Positions 1 to 10,690 of a stretch of 64,000 nt of DNA are shown here, piece after piece. Under the pieces are notes generated by a model that searched no databases, was not told the origin of the DNA, and worked only from the letters and a program-made list of their open reading frames with translations. Location: NCBI GenBank assembly GCA_036362985.1, contig JAYGXS010000004.1, forward strand, positions 43,683,462 through 43,747,461. The letters are read 5' to 3'. The translations under genes and the position numbers were made by a program. The DNA is from Ligula intestinalis (taxonomy: Eukaryota > Platyhelminthes > Cestoda > Diphyllobothriidea > Diphyllobothriidae). Each line of letters starts with the position of its first letter. Position 1 is the stretch's first letter.

Positions 1-1564
1 TCTCATCTTTCTCCGCTCTTTCAACTCGTAATCCGGCTGAAAAAAAAACTTGCGAATGCAGACTCCGTAAGGATGGTTTGCGCTCTAGCAAGAGTTTCGC
101 CTGTGCTTCAGTTTCTAAAATAACTTTTAGAGGTCGTGGCCGAGAAATTGATTCTGGAGCTGTTGGAGCCTTCCCTATTCGAAATGCCTTAAGAATGCGG
201 AAAGACTCGCCTGGTTTTAGCAACGGTTTGGCGTACACCCGCATAAGACCCACGTCATGGTCAATTCGTTCTTGTGCAATTGACGACTCTGACTCTAAGG
301 CCCCCTTTACAACTATTGTCTGCTTGCGACTCAATGGGGCATATGTTGCAAGCTCACGTGTTTCACCCGAGGGAGCAATTGTATCCGGTACACGCGGTTC
401 TGATGTACTGGCTATTGGGTAAGCTGAATGCAAACCCGTGAACCGTTTGGCTTTCTTAGGCTTATGCCTCTTTTGAGTTATGATCTTGTCAAACTCTTGG
501 TCATCACTTTCTTGTGCAGAGTCGAGCAACGATGTGGTGCTAGGATGCAAATCCCGATAATTGCTACTGTCGCTTAAGCCGAGTGACGATGGTGTAGCCC
601 GTGGGTGTGACACATGGTCCGATATGCAGGTTTCAGGCGTGTCGACAGACATGTCCAAATCCAAGTCAATATCAGCTTCAACTCGTTCTTGTGCAATTGT
701 TGACGCTATCTCTGGAGCCCCTTTTACAACTATATTCTGCCTGTGACTCACTGGTGCATCTGTTGCGAGCTCACCAGTTCCGACCAAGCGGCCATCTGTA
801 TCCGGTACTAAAGGTTTGATGGGTCCTGATGTGCCGGTTTTTGGGTTAGCTGACTGCGCATTCCTGGCCCATTTAGACTTTCGAGCCTTTCTAGCCCTAT
901 GCTTTTTTGGCTTCATGATCTTATCGGCCTCTGTATCGTCGCTTTCTAGTGCAGCATCAAGCAACGATGTGACGCTAGGACGCAAATGCAGATCATTGTT
1001 AGTGCTGCCTGAGCAGAGCAACGATGGCGTGGACTGCGGATTTATTTTAGATTCTTTGCGATCGAGTGAGACGCCCGCTGGTTTACTTGGTTCGGCAGAT
1101 GATATGCGAGTTTCAGGTTTACCGGCCGAGGCTATCTGAGCATATGTTCTTTTATTTATCCCCGGTTTTTGGCCAACAAGGGCTGTTTTAACCGCTGTAT
1201 AAGAAATATGCGTTTTTAGATGGGCTATCTCTTGTTTCAGTTTATTTACCTCGTGGTAAAGTTCCTGCTTCATCTCCGAAAACTCCTGGCGGAGGACGAA
1301 GTCCTCACAGTCTAACTTCGGTAAACGTAGTAGACATCTTGGCCGTTTTGCGGGAGGTGGAGAATTTATAAAATTATCTAAGTGGCCATATCGGCAGTTA
1401 CTTTCTGGTCGTATCTTAACATGGTTGTCAAGGGCCCGTGTAGAAGTGGCCGGGCTGCCTGAGGTGCTAACACCGCTAATAACCAGATTTGGCGACCTAG
1501 GTTCGAGATCCGGCGGAGGCGAAACGTTTCGTGCTAACGGACTTGTAGCATCTAAAGTCTCCAT
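1..1564 (-). CDS. LINE ORF1 protein, partial (3' end beyond window)
   Basis: Reading the minus strand from an ATG at 1564 gives 521 codons without a stop to the window edge. An in-frame TAA lies about 150 nt upstream of the ATG, so the start is plausible. Residues about 86-120 form a charged coiled coil (DCEDFVLRQEFSEMKQELYH). Residues about 416 to the end match the RNA-binding domain of CR1-like ORF1 proteins: IVVKGALESESSIAQERIDH, FRILKAFRIGK, then RPRPLKVILE. Such proteins coat LINE RNA for retrotransposition. Residues about 178-300 and 324-435 are a diverged tandem duplication (SLLDAALESDD / SLLDSAQESDD, and IVVKGA twice), so the start of the RNA-binding domain occurs twice. No stop or frameshift is visible, unlike every other LINE here, so the element is young. 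ORF2 would lie beyond the left edge. Confidence 0.85.
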   Translation of the reverse strand, partial: METLDATSPLARNVSPPPDLEPRSPNLVISGVSTSGSPATSTRALDNHVKIRPESNCRYGHLDNFINSPPPAKRPRCLLRLPKLDCEDFVLRQEFSEMKQELYHEVNKLKQEIAHLKTHISYTAVKTALVGQKPGINKRTYAQIASAGKPETRISSAEPSKPAGVSLDRKESKINPQSTPSLLCSGSTNNDLHLRPSVTSLLDAALESDDTEADKIMKPKKHRARKARKSKWARNAQSANPKTGTSGPIKPLVPDTDGRLVGTGELATDAPVSHRQNIVVKGAPEIASTIAQERVEADIDLDLDMSVDTPETCISDHVSHPRATPSSLGLSDSSNYRDLHPSTTSLLDSAQESDDQEFDKIITQKRHKPKKAKRFTGLHSAYPIASTSEPRVPDTIAPSGETRELATYAPLSRKQTIVVKGALESESSIAQERIDHDVGLMRVYAKPLLKPGESFRILKAFRIGKAPTAPESISRPRPLKVILETEAQAKLLLERKPSLRSLHSQVFFSAGLRVERAEKDE

Positions 1565-2114
1565 GTTATGTAAGATTTTGTTGTTGTACGACCTGCGTGT
1601 GATACTGCCAATTAAGTCGGAAGCCAAATCAAAAAGCCCGTAGGAGTGAGGCGGAGAGAAGATCGATTGGCCAGATAGTGCAAGTTTACTGAGACAAGCA
1701 GGTTACAGCAAGTCAGAGTAAAATATTGAGTTCCGGACAGATACAATGAAATGTGTTTGGTTAAAAATTTCCTTAGGAATAACGTGAGAGTCACTTTTAT
1801 CCTAACGTGAGAGTCACTATTATCCTAAAATATTATGACAATATGAGGATAAGGGTATATAACAACACAGTGATATAAGGACTCAGCCTCGACGTGAAAT
1901 TAGGAGATGTGCAGATTTTTGTGGCGCAGAGGAGTTTTTCACAAAATCGACACGTCCAAGAAGCAATTTCCAAACTTTGGAAATAATTCACAGCGGAGGA
2001 ATTTTTCAGAGCGACCGGATTGAGATTTCCACGTAGAAAATTCCAAACTTTGGAAATATATAGTCAATTCTTGAATAATTTCCAAGAAGCGTGTCTTCTA
2101 TACTGAGATAGAGA
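1565..2114. other. Probable 5' UTR/leader of the ORF1 element and junction with an older LINE
   Basis: No gene seen. It holds a direct repeat of about 22 bp at 1779-1828 (AACGTGAGAGTCACT twice) and two copies of TTCCAAACTTTGGAAAT about 72 bp apart (near 1968 and 2040). By position it could be the 5' leader of the minus-strand ORF1 element, with the boundary to the truncated LINE near 2110. This is inference. Confidence 0.35.
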
Positions 2115-3480
2115 CTAAAAACACGTTAGCTCGACAGACTTGAAATTCGCAAACAATTTCAAACTTCGCGCTCTTATTGTGGTACACGATTTGCCCTTAA
2201 CAAAGCCATGTTGTTCAGTTTGTAGGATTGTGGCTGGCCCAATGTGAGCATCGATTTCGCCACAGATGAAGTTTTCGAGTACTTTCACAAACACCGAGGT
2301 CAGACTGACTGGTCGATAATTCTGGGGAAGAAAACGGTCGCCACCCTTGTACTTCGGAGTTATTATACTCTGTTTCCAGTCATCTGGTACCGTTGCAGTT
2401 TCAAGCGTACAGAGAAACAGTGCTTTGATGCTTGGTGCGATTATAGAACCTAGCTCGCTAATTACCCTCGGATTGAGATTGTCGGGTCCAGCAGCCTTAG
2501 TAGGTATCAACCTACTAAGTGCATTCTCCACATCTTCAATGGTGATTAGCATGCCGTTTTCAGTTTGGTCATGGATCTCAAAATCCTCCCTGTCGGGCGC
2601 TGATGGCAAGTAAGCAGTAGAATATTGTTGAGCTAGAAGTTCAGCCATACATAACTCATCTGTCTCCAGCACACCATCTGTATTGTGGAGACCCTGGATG
2701 CCCGGGCTTTCACGACGCTTTCGCTTCAGAAACGAGTAGAATCGATTCGGTTGAGTGTCAACGTTTTGCAGCAGATCTTCTTCGTATGTTACTTTTCTTG
2801 CCGTCATCATACGTTTGCATTCATCTGAGTGCTTTGTATTTTGTTTGTGCTTCGGTAGTTTTTAGGATCATAAAGGCTTTGTAGGCACGTTTTCTGGCCT
2901 TGAACTTACGTTTTGTCTCACCATCCATCCATGGGGGACGACATGCTGCCCATCCACAGAGTCGCTCAATATTCCCACGAATCACTCTACAGCGTTCTTG
3001 TACATCGGCCGAGCTACTCGGTTCCCAAGATAGGTTCCTAGCGCTCTGTCTCATTTCATCGTAGTCAGTCTTCCAGTATGCCGGTTTTTAGCATCTATGC
3101 GTTGACGGCGATCCTGTTATGTGGAGTGCTGCGAAGACAGTAGCATGATCACTGGTGCCTAGGGGTGCGGAGACCCGAGCATCAGATACTTTTGTGTGCC
3201 CATTTGTGAATATCAAGTCCAGACAGGAAGCCATATCCGAGTCGGCAATCCGCGTAGGCTGGGCAACATGTTGTACAAGATGGGTTTCGTTTGTAATTTC
3301 CAACAACGCGTTCTCCGTTTCAGAGGCAGGGCCTTCGATGTTCAGATGAGCCTAGTTGATATGTGGGCAATTGAAATCACCGACAATACGAACATTTCGT
3401 ACCTCGATCCCGCAACGTTTGCTATAAGGGTCTTATACCTCTCTGGACAGTCCGGGCGTAGTGTCTTTATAAGAAAATGA
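2115..3480 (-). pseudogene. Truncated LINE ORF2 (endonuclease plus start of reverse transcriptase)
   Basis: Reads from about 3480 down to 2115. The apurinic endonuclease part shows GDFNCPHIN (plus 3367-3384) followed by a stop where a Trp is expected, then SDHATVFAAL at its end. After a linker (3054-2821) the reading frame shifts and the reverse transcriptase N-terminal half follows: AAGPDNLNP, NYRPVSLTSVFVKVLENF, EQHGFVKGKSC. The match ends there near 2170, so the catalytic palm (FADD) and the C-terminus are missing. The order endonuclease then reverse transcriptase is that of jockey/CR1-type non-LTR elements. At least two stops and one frameshift make it dead. It sits directly upstream of the intact ORF1 but is a separate, older element. 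Confidence 0.85.
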
Positions 3481-3487
3481 AGTGACA

Positions 3488-4195
3488 TCAGTAATAACTC
3501 GAACCTTGGTTATCATCATTTGGTGGCTCATCCCTTGCTCGCCGTTTTCTGTATGCATCCAACGACCGCTTAAAGGGCCTGCGTAATTCCTCCTCCAATT
3601 GGGAGACATCCACTGGCTCCCCTTTCAAAGGGCGTAGGCCTCTGACGCGTAAGTGGTCAGAAGTATTATACTGAAATATACCGCGTATCGCGTCGTACAG
3701 GATAGCCTTCCGTAGTGCTTGTTTGGCTGATTTACCCGAGAAAATAACGCAACGCGTTATATCATCGTCGAATATGCAGTAGAAGGGTCTCCGTAGGAAA
3801 TCTTCTATGTTGCGCCCTCCCACGTTTGAGAGGAAGGCAATCGTAACGTGTTATTTAATGAAGAGCAAACGTCTTACCAGTCTTCGCCGATACAAGGGGT
3901 CCATCAGCCGCATGTTGACGTCCTCAAGCTGATGAAGGCTGGCAATGGGGGCATTCAGGGGGTTGCGTGGGATAGCCTCCCCAACATCAGTGGCTGCTCC
4001 TCCTCTGCCAATAGCACCAACCTCCGCCCCACGCAGGCGGCGGTGTAACCTCTGGTTACCTTTGATAAGCCAGAGTAGCTGGCGCTTTAAGAGGTTAATA
4101 TCCCTCTGCGTGGCACGTTGCCCCTCCGCCAATGCGTATATAGTGGCTCGTAGGCTATGGTCGCTTTGAACTACTGTGATAGCGAAACACGATGA
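3488..4195 (-). pseudogene. DUF4806-type protein, broken by one in-frame stop
   Basis: Two collinear minus-strand segments, 4132-3851 and 3823-3488, lie in the same frame with only a TAA (3848-3850) between them. The upstream part is basic and helical (RDINLLKRQLLWLIKGNQRL). Across the stop the text reads DPLYRRRLVRRLLFIK, then GGRNIEDFLRRPF and KQALRKAILYDAIRG, the pattern of the DUF4806 domain, common in invertebrate and transposon-linked proteins of unknown role. The C-terminus is rich in R, K and D. The frame stays open upstream to about 4190, where a splice-acceptor-like TATCACAG occurs on the minus strand. Whether the stop is old damage or a polymorphism cannot be told here. Function unknown. 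Confidence 0.55.
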
Positions 4196-4288
4196 AAATT
4201 ACCTTAACTGTGATAGGTGTACGTCGAACGTACTGGCAATGTGTGAGTAGATTCTTTGTCGAAATCGTGGTTTGGTTCGTCCTGAGTA

Positions 4289-5035
4289 CAGGCTGTCCCA
4301 CGAAAAACCCCTAAATTTATGATAATGTTTATACTGTTATAAAAATAAAAAATATTCATTACAATTATAACTAACAACTTTATTGTGTAATTAACAAACT
4401 GTTGCCTAATAACAAGTTACAGATACCGCTTAAAATGCTGTCCATTAACTGCAGAACAGCGACGTAAGTGATCCATCCAGCTCTGAGCTGCTCGACGAAT
4501 GACATCAAGAGGGATGTTGTTCCATGTGTCCATCAACACATGTTTTATTGACTCAATATCAGTGATTCCTATTCCTCGTCTCTGAACCTCCTGTAAGAGT
4601 ACACTCCAAATGCAAAAGTCCATTACATTCAGGACAGGGCTCTTAGATGGCCATTGCTGGAGTGTGATAAAATCTGGAGTGTTAACTCGGAGCCAGGCGA
4701 CAATGTCATCGGCAGTGTGTGGCTTTGCACCATCTTGCTGCCACGTCCAGGGTTCTCCCTGCATTACTTGATCAATATCTGTTAACATCTGTGGGTACAT
4801 CTCCTCTCTGTAAACATTTTAGAACCTTCTGCTCTGCGACCACCACCCACGTTGTGTGGGTGCTCCTCACCACTGAGCGGAACATGGCGTGGGCGACATG
4901 ATGTGAATTAACGGGGGCGGCTTCACTTCGGATGTGGCCCAGGTGTTCTGTTTTCTCCGCCATCGATCGTGACGGCATGGGCGGTCCGGCCGCCGTAACA
5001 ATCACAAACTTAGGGATTTTTTGTGGGGCACCCTG
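4289..5035 (-). mobile_element. Internally deleted mariner-type transposon with TIRs and TA target duplication
   Basis: The ends are imperfect terminal inverted repeats. Left is CAGGCTGTCCCACGAAAAAC; the right end, reverse-complemented, is CAGGGTGCCCCACAAAAAAT. Similarity continues into CCCTAAATTTATGAT / CCCTAAGTTTGTGAT. A TA dinucleotide flanks each side (4287-4288 and 5036-5037), the Tc1/mariner target. At 747 bp it is much shorter than a full mariner (about 1.3 kb) and holds only the C-terminal half of a transposase. It lies between the DUF4806 pseudogene and a possible upstream exon of it, so it may have landed in an intron. Confidence 0.85.
4417..4800 (-). pseudogene. Mariner transposase, C-terminal half (DDE domain)
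   Basis: About 127 residues resembling the C-terminal catalytic half of mariner transposases. WQQDGAKPHTADD carries the second catalytic Asp and QWPSKSPVLNVMDFCIWS the third. I count 37 residues between the two Asp residues, the spacing of the DD37D (maT-like) group rather than classical DD34D mariner. The usual SPDLN reads SPVLN here. The C-terminus ends near VNGQHFKRYL, as in the family. The N-terminal DNA-binding domain and first Asp are missing; upstream codons (to 5173) read through the inverted repeat into flanking DNA and are not transposase. Not functional alone. Confidence 0.8.
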
Positions 5036-5064
5036 TAGTATGTAAAATAATATCCGAAAACCTA

Positions 5065-5173
5065 CCTCCAAGGTCAATGGTGGGTCATCAAGGGACCATT
5101 CTCTTGTGTCGTAAGGATTTCTAATATTTCTACGCGGCCGTGCATGAGTACTGTCGTCGTTGTTGCGATCCAT
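5065..5173 (-). CDS. Possible first exon of the DUF4806-type gene
   Basis: Minus strand ATG at 5173 opens about 36 codons (MDRNNDDSTHARPRRNIRNP then DTREWSLDDPPL). They end at GAG|GTAGGT near 5064, a good donor, just before the mariner inverted repeat. The hydrophilic composition would suit the N-terminus of the DUF4806 gene downstream. Against it, the donor phase (0) does not match the best acceptor near 4190 (which needs phase 1). Weakly supported. Confidence 0.25.
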
Positions 5174-5447
5174 CTACAGACGCAGGAAAAAACTGTTAAG
5201 TGGCTAAATGATTTATCGGGTTGGGTTTTTTACCACTAACAATGACACTATATGGTTGTAGGGTTTGGTTAGACATTTAACCAAACCACCGACTATATTA
5301 ACGATGAAAGTTAATTTATGTGTCAATTATTTTAATCAGAACATAGAAGCCATCCGCGGGAACGCACACATATTTTTAAAAATAAGTAGGGAATTTAGCG
5401 TATTTGATAGAACTAGAAATCTGAGCTTTGTAAACATCTAACCGATG

Positions 5448-5933
5448 TGTTAGGACAGCATAGAAGATGAGTTAATACTAGCCATCCTCGGGCCAGGATG
5501 ACAAGAAGACAACAATAGCGATAGCGCCATCGCACAAAGGGCCAGATTAAACGCAACCTTCAAATGTCGACACCACACAAGGGCACAAGGAGTAACGCGC
5601 ACGTGAGACACAACCACTGGGTTGTGCCACACCAGCATCACACGACGCCTGCCCAGATTAGCGTCTCGCAGAGGGACCATATAAAAAGATAGGGAGCAAA
5701 GACTGCAGGCCCTGAAATACGAGGCTTCGAACAGAAGGCGCATTCTGCTGCCGACAGGAGATTCTGTTGCCCACAGGAGAGTGCGCTACCGACGATAGAA
5801 GACAAGCTGCAGACGGAACAACTTACTGACGGGCACGCTCATAATTTGATGTGCGCACAGAAACTGTTACAATAAACTGGTTTGTGCTATCCTGTTTGTC
5901 TTCTCTTCTTAACATACAACTGGGGATATAACA
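5448..5933 (+). mobile_element. Long terminal repeat (5' LTR) of an LTR retrotransposon
   Basis: The segment begins TGTTAGGACAGC and ends GATATAACA, giving matched TGTTA...TAACA ends. Inside are a TATA box (TATAAAAAG, 5680-5688) and, about 190 bp on, a polyadenylation signal AATAAA (5871-5876), in U3-R-U5 order for a plus-strand LTR of 486 bp. Two bases after the end a TGG-started primer-binding-like sequence follows, so this is probably the 5' LTR. I see no second copy in the window and no target-site duplication next to it. Confidence 0.6.
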
Positions 5934-5935
5934 AG

Positions 5936-5953
5936 TGGCGGGGCAGGTGATTA
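5936..5953 (+). other. Candidate tRNA primer-binding site
   Basis: TGGCGGGGCAGGTGATTA begins two bases after the LTR end. The leading TGG fits the CCA 3' end of a tRNA, as in most LTR retrotransposons. Which tRNA is not determined. Confidence 0.4.
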
Positions 5954-8113
5954 CAGAAGATTATAACAGAGTCGATGCTAGTGAGTGGTAGGAGTACGAC
6001 CGCCACGATGGTGGCACAGATGACATCTAGATTGAACTCACTGTGTGCGACGACAACAGCCTGTAGCGTAAGTTCGAACGAAAGCGTGTGTTTGGATGCC
6101 TTGGTGCAGCACTAGTGGTGAACTAGAAAATCTAGATTTAGGCTCATATTCCGTACCATCGTGAGTGCAACGACAAATACCTGTTCTCTGCTGTTATTCA
6201 GGAAAGCTAAGGGTAACCTAAGCACCCCTAATACGGCCATGGGAGAGCTGATAGCGGTCCGGAGTCTAGTTGAATGGTTGTTCGGTCTGTTGAGCCTTGC
6301 GTACTTGGGGCTTAAGATGACAACTCTTACTAAAGAGTCCATGGCGCTCGTGTCGTTTAAGGCATTACTCAGATGATCATAAAGAAAGAAAATGGTAAAG
6401 AAATATGCACTCGTAAGAGCATATTCAGAAGAAAAAAGGAAAATCTAAGAACATGATAATGCTTAATGGAAAGGGTTTGGGCCTCCACTGACGTTTCTAA
6501 GATCAGGGCCGGCTCTCCTCTGTCAAAACATAAACGGCCACTATTGGTCTGTAATTTGAACGTGGGACTATACTTACTGGCTAAAGGTTGATCGATATAT
6601 TTCTCTTTCGCTGCTTTGCCTCTCGTATAGATGCTAGTATAGTCTGGCGGCAATTGATATTTCGCTTCCTCTCACCGATGGAGGATGCTGGTAATCCTGC
6701 TTCCTCTTCCAGCGGGTGTGTCACGGTGCCGTCTTCACTTGCATTTCTTAAGGTTGATGGGTTGGCGTTTATTCACGTAAAGACAAAGGAATTTATGGGT
6801 CACGTGGGTCTAGATGCCAGATTCAGACATGCCATTCGGTGAATTGTCGGCCACTCTTAGTGAAATACAGTCATTTGGCAAAGCCATCGATGCCCTTTAT
6901 GTCCACCGTGTTCGTCCATCAGAAACCCCTCGTCATTCTACTGACGAGTGGGAGTGACTGACTTTGATAGCGTATCCATCATTATCGTTGAGGGACAAAA
7001 ATTTCAGTATGCGCCACTTCATCAAGGGCCTTCCCAAAGGTGCCTAGCATCCCAGAGAAAGTAGTATCAGCACCTATTCCTACGGACAATACAGCCAACG
7101 GTATCAGCAAGAACAATTTATGGCGACCCTTTAACAGGACAAATAGTTTCAGTCCCAATTGTCACCGATGGGCATCGGTCCGATTCAGGTGTGTGTAACG
7201 TGTTTAAACAAAATTTTCGTGTGCATAGACGCACCTCGACAAGTTGATGTTAGGAGTACACTAATGGTAAATCTACAGTGACAAAAGCGGACTGTATAGC
7301 TGACTTGCGTGACTCCTATCGACGCTGCTGTCGCGGCACCTGGTTGGTTAAATTCAGTCAGTATATATATCAGTGGTTGCCATTATCATTTATGTCTCTG
7401 CTAATCTATGAATAATAAACTGTAGATTTAAAGCCCAAGGGGCCCTTTCACTCCAAACTTAGTGCTATCGTGAAAATAAGAAAAATAAATAATAGGTAAT
7501 CAAAGCTGCGCTTAAGCAGCTGTATGACAACAGGAGTTAGTAGTATGTTACGCGTGGTAAGATGGTAAGTTAGATCCGATTAACAACCAAATCTCTTATA
7601 AAATAATTTTCTGGGCAGTAAAAAACTCCTACCTCGCTGGATGAGTTCAGCGAGCCACCGCTTCCCAAAAAATGTAGGAGAAAAAACTGCCTTAGTAGGT
7701 AGCATGGTATGACATGATGCAGTTAGATAGGATCCTGCTGTTGAGGGTTCTGGACGCTTATTGTCATGGGAAAAATAAAACAGCGGTGAGTTAAGAAGGG
7801 GTCATCCGGGACAACAGGAGACGACAGTAGAAGTCAAAGCAACATCACCCAGCTGCGACCCACCAGACTCCAGAGTCCAACAAGAGGTTGGCAACCACGC
7901 GATAACTATCAATAGCGACCTCGAAGACAACCACAAAGGTTGCAAATAGGAGAAGGGTTGGCATAATTTGGAAGTTATGCTTGACTCTGCATAAGAAGAT
8001 GCTAAAATATTAAGAAACCACTTAAATATCGTGGGATGAATTTCAAATGCCAGTAGGACCCTTTTTGAAATCTACAAGTTGCATGTTTGGAAAGGAAACA
8101 GGCAGTAGCGACT
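5954..8113. other. Decayed internal region after the LTR; no recognisable gene
   Basis: Only short open stretches occur. A plus-strand frame at 6814-6957 (MPDSDMPFGELSATLSEIQS, about 47 codons, hydrophilic) might be a gag remnant because it lies downstream of the LTR. No zinc knuckle, protease or reverse transcriptase motif is visible. An AATAAA lies near 7411. From 7430 to 8113 I see nothing assignable. Confidence 0.3.
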
Positions 8114-10690
8114 TTATTTCCTCCAAATATAAACGCTTAGGTAATTTGGTTTGAAAATCGATAATGTAGAAGACAACCTAATTTCGATTGGAAGGTTGTT
8201 CCAAATAAAAGCATATTTGGAGGTAAAAAAGCGCGAATGGTTAGAGATGGAGCTAAGGGTTGGTGAAATTATCATAGAGAAGTTGCGTGTGGCGTAAGGT
8301 CGGCTTATGAGAATAAGAGAGTAAATTTGTGGAAGCTTAGGACTATTCTTAACTCGAACCAGAAGGCATGTTCCAGCTTCAAGTCTTCTCATCCAAGGAA
8401 ATTTAATGTTTGCTAACTGACATCTATCTGTATAAGAAATTCTAGACCCAGAAAAATACAATATTTTATGAGTGAAAACTCGCAGTGGAAAGCAGTATTC
8501 TAGGATAAGGAAAACAAACATACGGTATAGTTTTGGCTTTATTTCTGGCAGGAAAATAATGCGATGTGCAGCCTTGGCAGAAGTTCAATCTGCATGGAGC
8601 GATGATGCAAGCTTATTCGTATAAGTTAGATCCAAATCCTTTATCGTAGATCGTTCTAACAGTGGACTTTTTAGAAAACGATTGGTCCAGGAAGCTTTGC
8701 GGGACCAAAACACACGAAACTACATTTGGATGGAGAAAACTCCACCTGCCATGTGGCCCTCCAGCTTGAGAGGATACGCAAGTCTGCGTTAACTTTATCA
8801 ACGCAACTACTGGCCCTATGCTTCGAAACTGAGTAAATACACTTATGGTCATCAGCATGAATGAAATTTTCCCAGTTATTTAGCGCAGTTGAAATTTCAT
8901 TTATGTACAGAATGAAAAGGAGGAGACCTAAAACCGTGCCTTGAAAAACGTCAGTCATGGTCGGCTGAGGCATCGAATAGCTTATGCCTACTTAGACCTT
9001 CTGGCTGCGGTTAGACAGGTAGGAAGCAACGAAATAAAGGAGAGGAGGCCTGATGCCTAGGGTTTCTAGTTCCAATAGAAGATGCCTGTGCGCCACCTTG
9101 TCAAAAGATTTGCTATGGTCAAAGTAAATGACTATGACTGATTGCTGCTCATTACGAAGTGAAGTACTGAGGTTAAGAAAAACCAAGTGACAGGTTTCGC
9201 ATGATCTTCCAGGTAATAATCCATGCTGTGAGGCGCTTAATAGTTTATTTTGCATGCGAAAGTCAAGAATTTGATTGAAATTAATTTTTTCAGAGGTTTT
9301 GCTAGAGCCGGTGTTTTGTACACGCCTCGATAATTATTTACATGCGAACGAGATCCTAACTTGAAGACTGGAAAAATAATAGACGTCTTCCATGAGTCAG
9401 GAAAGAAACCTTTTCGAAGAAATGTGAGAATGTATGACTTAGCAATCGAGGGAAGCTCAACACTTTTTGATAAGTGAGTTTGGAATACCGTCAGTACCCG
9501 AGTAGTGCGAGTTTTTAGATGAATAATGTGCTTACGAATTACATCTACGGAGAAATCAATGGTACTGATATTATCCACTGAACATGGCTGAAACGACGGG
9601 ACCGGTTCAGATTCCATCGTAAGATGCTCTGCAAAGAATGCATCGCACAATTAAGCTTTGTCAGACTAATCCAGTACAAAGTTTTTATCTTCATTCAGCG
9701 ATGGAAGGATTTAATGACCACGTTTAGCGGAGGACCGACAACGAAACAGTTGGGCAACAGATTTTGCAGAGTTTTACTCGCTAAGTGCGCGAGATTCCCT
9801 GTGCTTGTTCCACGCAAGACACATCTTAGACGCTAATTCAAAAATCTCTGCGATTCTTAGGTGCACAGATAATGAAATAGTTGATTTATTTTTTGACTGT
9901 CTTTGCATTTACTTTAGTCTAGGCAAGAGAACGTGCGAAACGGTGGGATCCGAAGTGTAAGTCTTAACATTTTTTATTTGCCCAAATTCCAAGATGCTGT
10001 TTGAAATGGCCGAAAAGAAGTCACAGAGAATTGTTATACTGTTCGTGGAGAGATCCTGCCGGTCTAGTGAGTCCATAAAGTTGTAAATTAAGTTGATATT
10101 AGTTAGGTCAAAAGCATGGCAGGTACGAACGGTGCTAGCCTTTTTCATAGAGTCAACCGGAAGACAACATTGGATTAAAGTATGGTCATTTAGGAAAAGG
10201 TTCTGATTGTAGTCCACGAAAAGGACAGAAAGGTCATTCGTAAAAATAAGGTCTAAATATGCTGATCCCTCGTCGTGGAACAGACCAACTGAGAGCAGTT
10301 TAAAAGTTGATGGTATCTAGGAAGGGCTGAAATCTGGGTGGACAAACGTTCAAAGACCAATCAATTTCGGGAAAGTTGAAATCCCCAGCAATAACTTTAG
10401 CGTCAAAGGCGGACTTCGAAGTCAGCTTAAGTATTTCGCAAAGCTTTTCATCATCTTCCGTTGATAAGTTAGGGAGATTACAAATGCATCCGGTAATCGC
10501 CTTTTGTTAGGAGACAGGTTAATGGATGCAAAACAGTGATTGCCGGAGAATGACTCAACATCTACATCAAACGGAAATGTTCATCATGAGAGACCGAGAA
10601 CACTGTGGCTCTGAGTCAACCCTTCCCCGTCGGAAATAAAGTCACTGAATGAGATGTAGTTTTTTCTGCTAAATGGTCAACTCGATCTAT
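8114..10690 (-). pseudogene. Decayed LINE ORF2, endonuclease to C-terminus
   Basis: A nearly full-length minus-strand LINE ORF2 in several frames. From high to low coordinate: endonuclease motif GDFNFPEIDWSLN (near 10,385), endonuclease end (10,217-9909), reverse transcriptase N-terminus (9650-9237), QHGLLPGRSCETCHL and YFDHSKSFDKVAHRHLL (9255-8992), a degraded GVPQGSVLG box and FIHADD in place of FADD (8973-8671), and the C-terminal WNNLP region (8521-8114). These are the hallmarks of CR1/jockey-type non-LTR retrotransposons. Many stops and frameshifts, plus the F-to-H change beside the catalytic ADD, show it is inactive. No ORF1 is seen upstream. It is a different, more diverged family from the LINEs at 2-3.5 and 18 kb. 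Confidence 0.85.

Noticed and set aside
78..1643. Plus-strand open stretches in one frame across 0.1-1.6 kb
   Set aside because: They are the antisense shadow of the uninterrupted LINE ORF1 on the minus strand.
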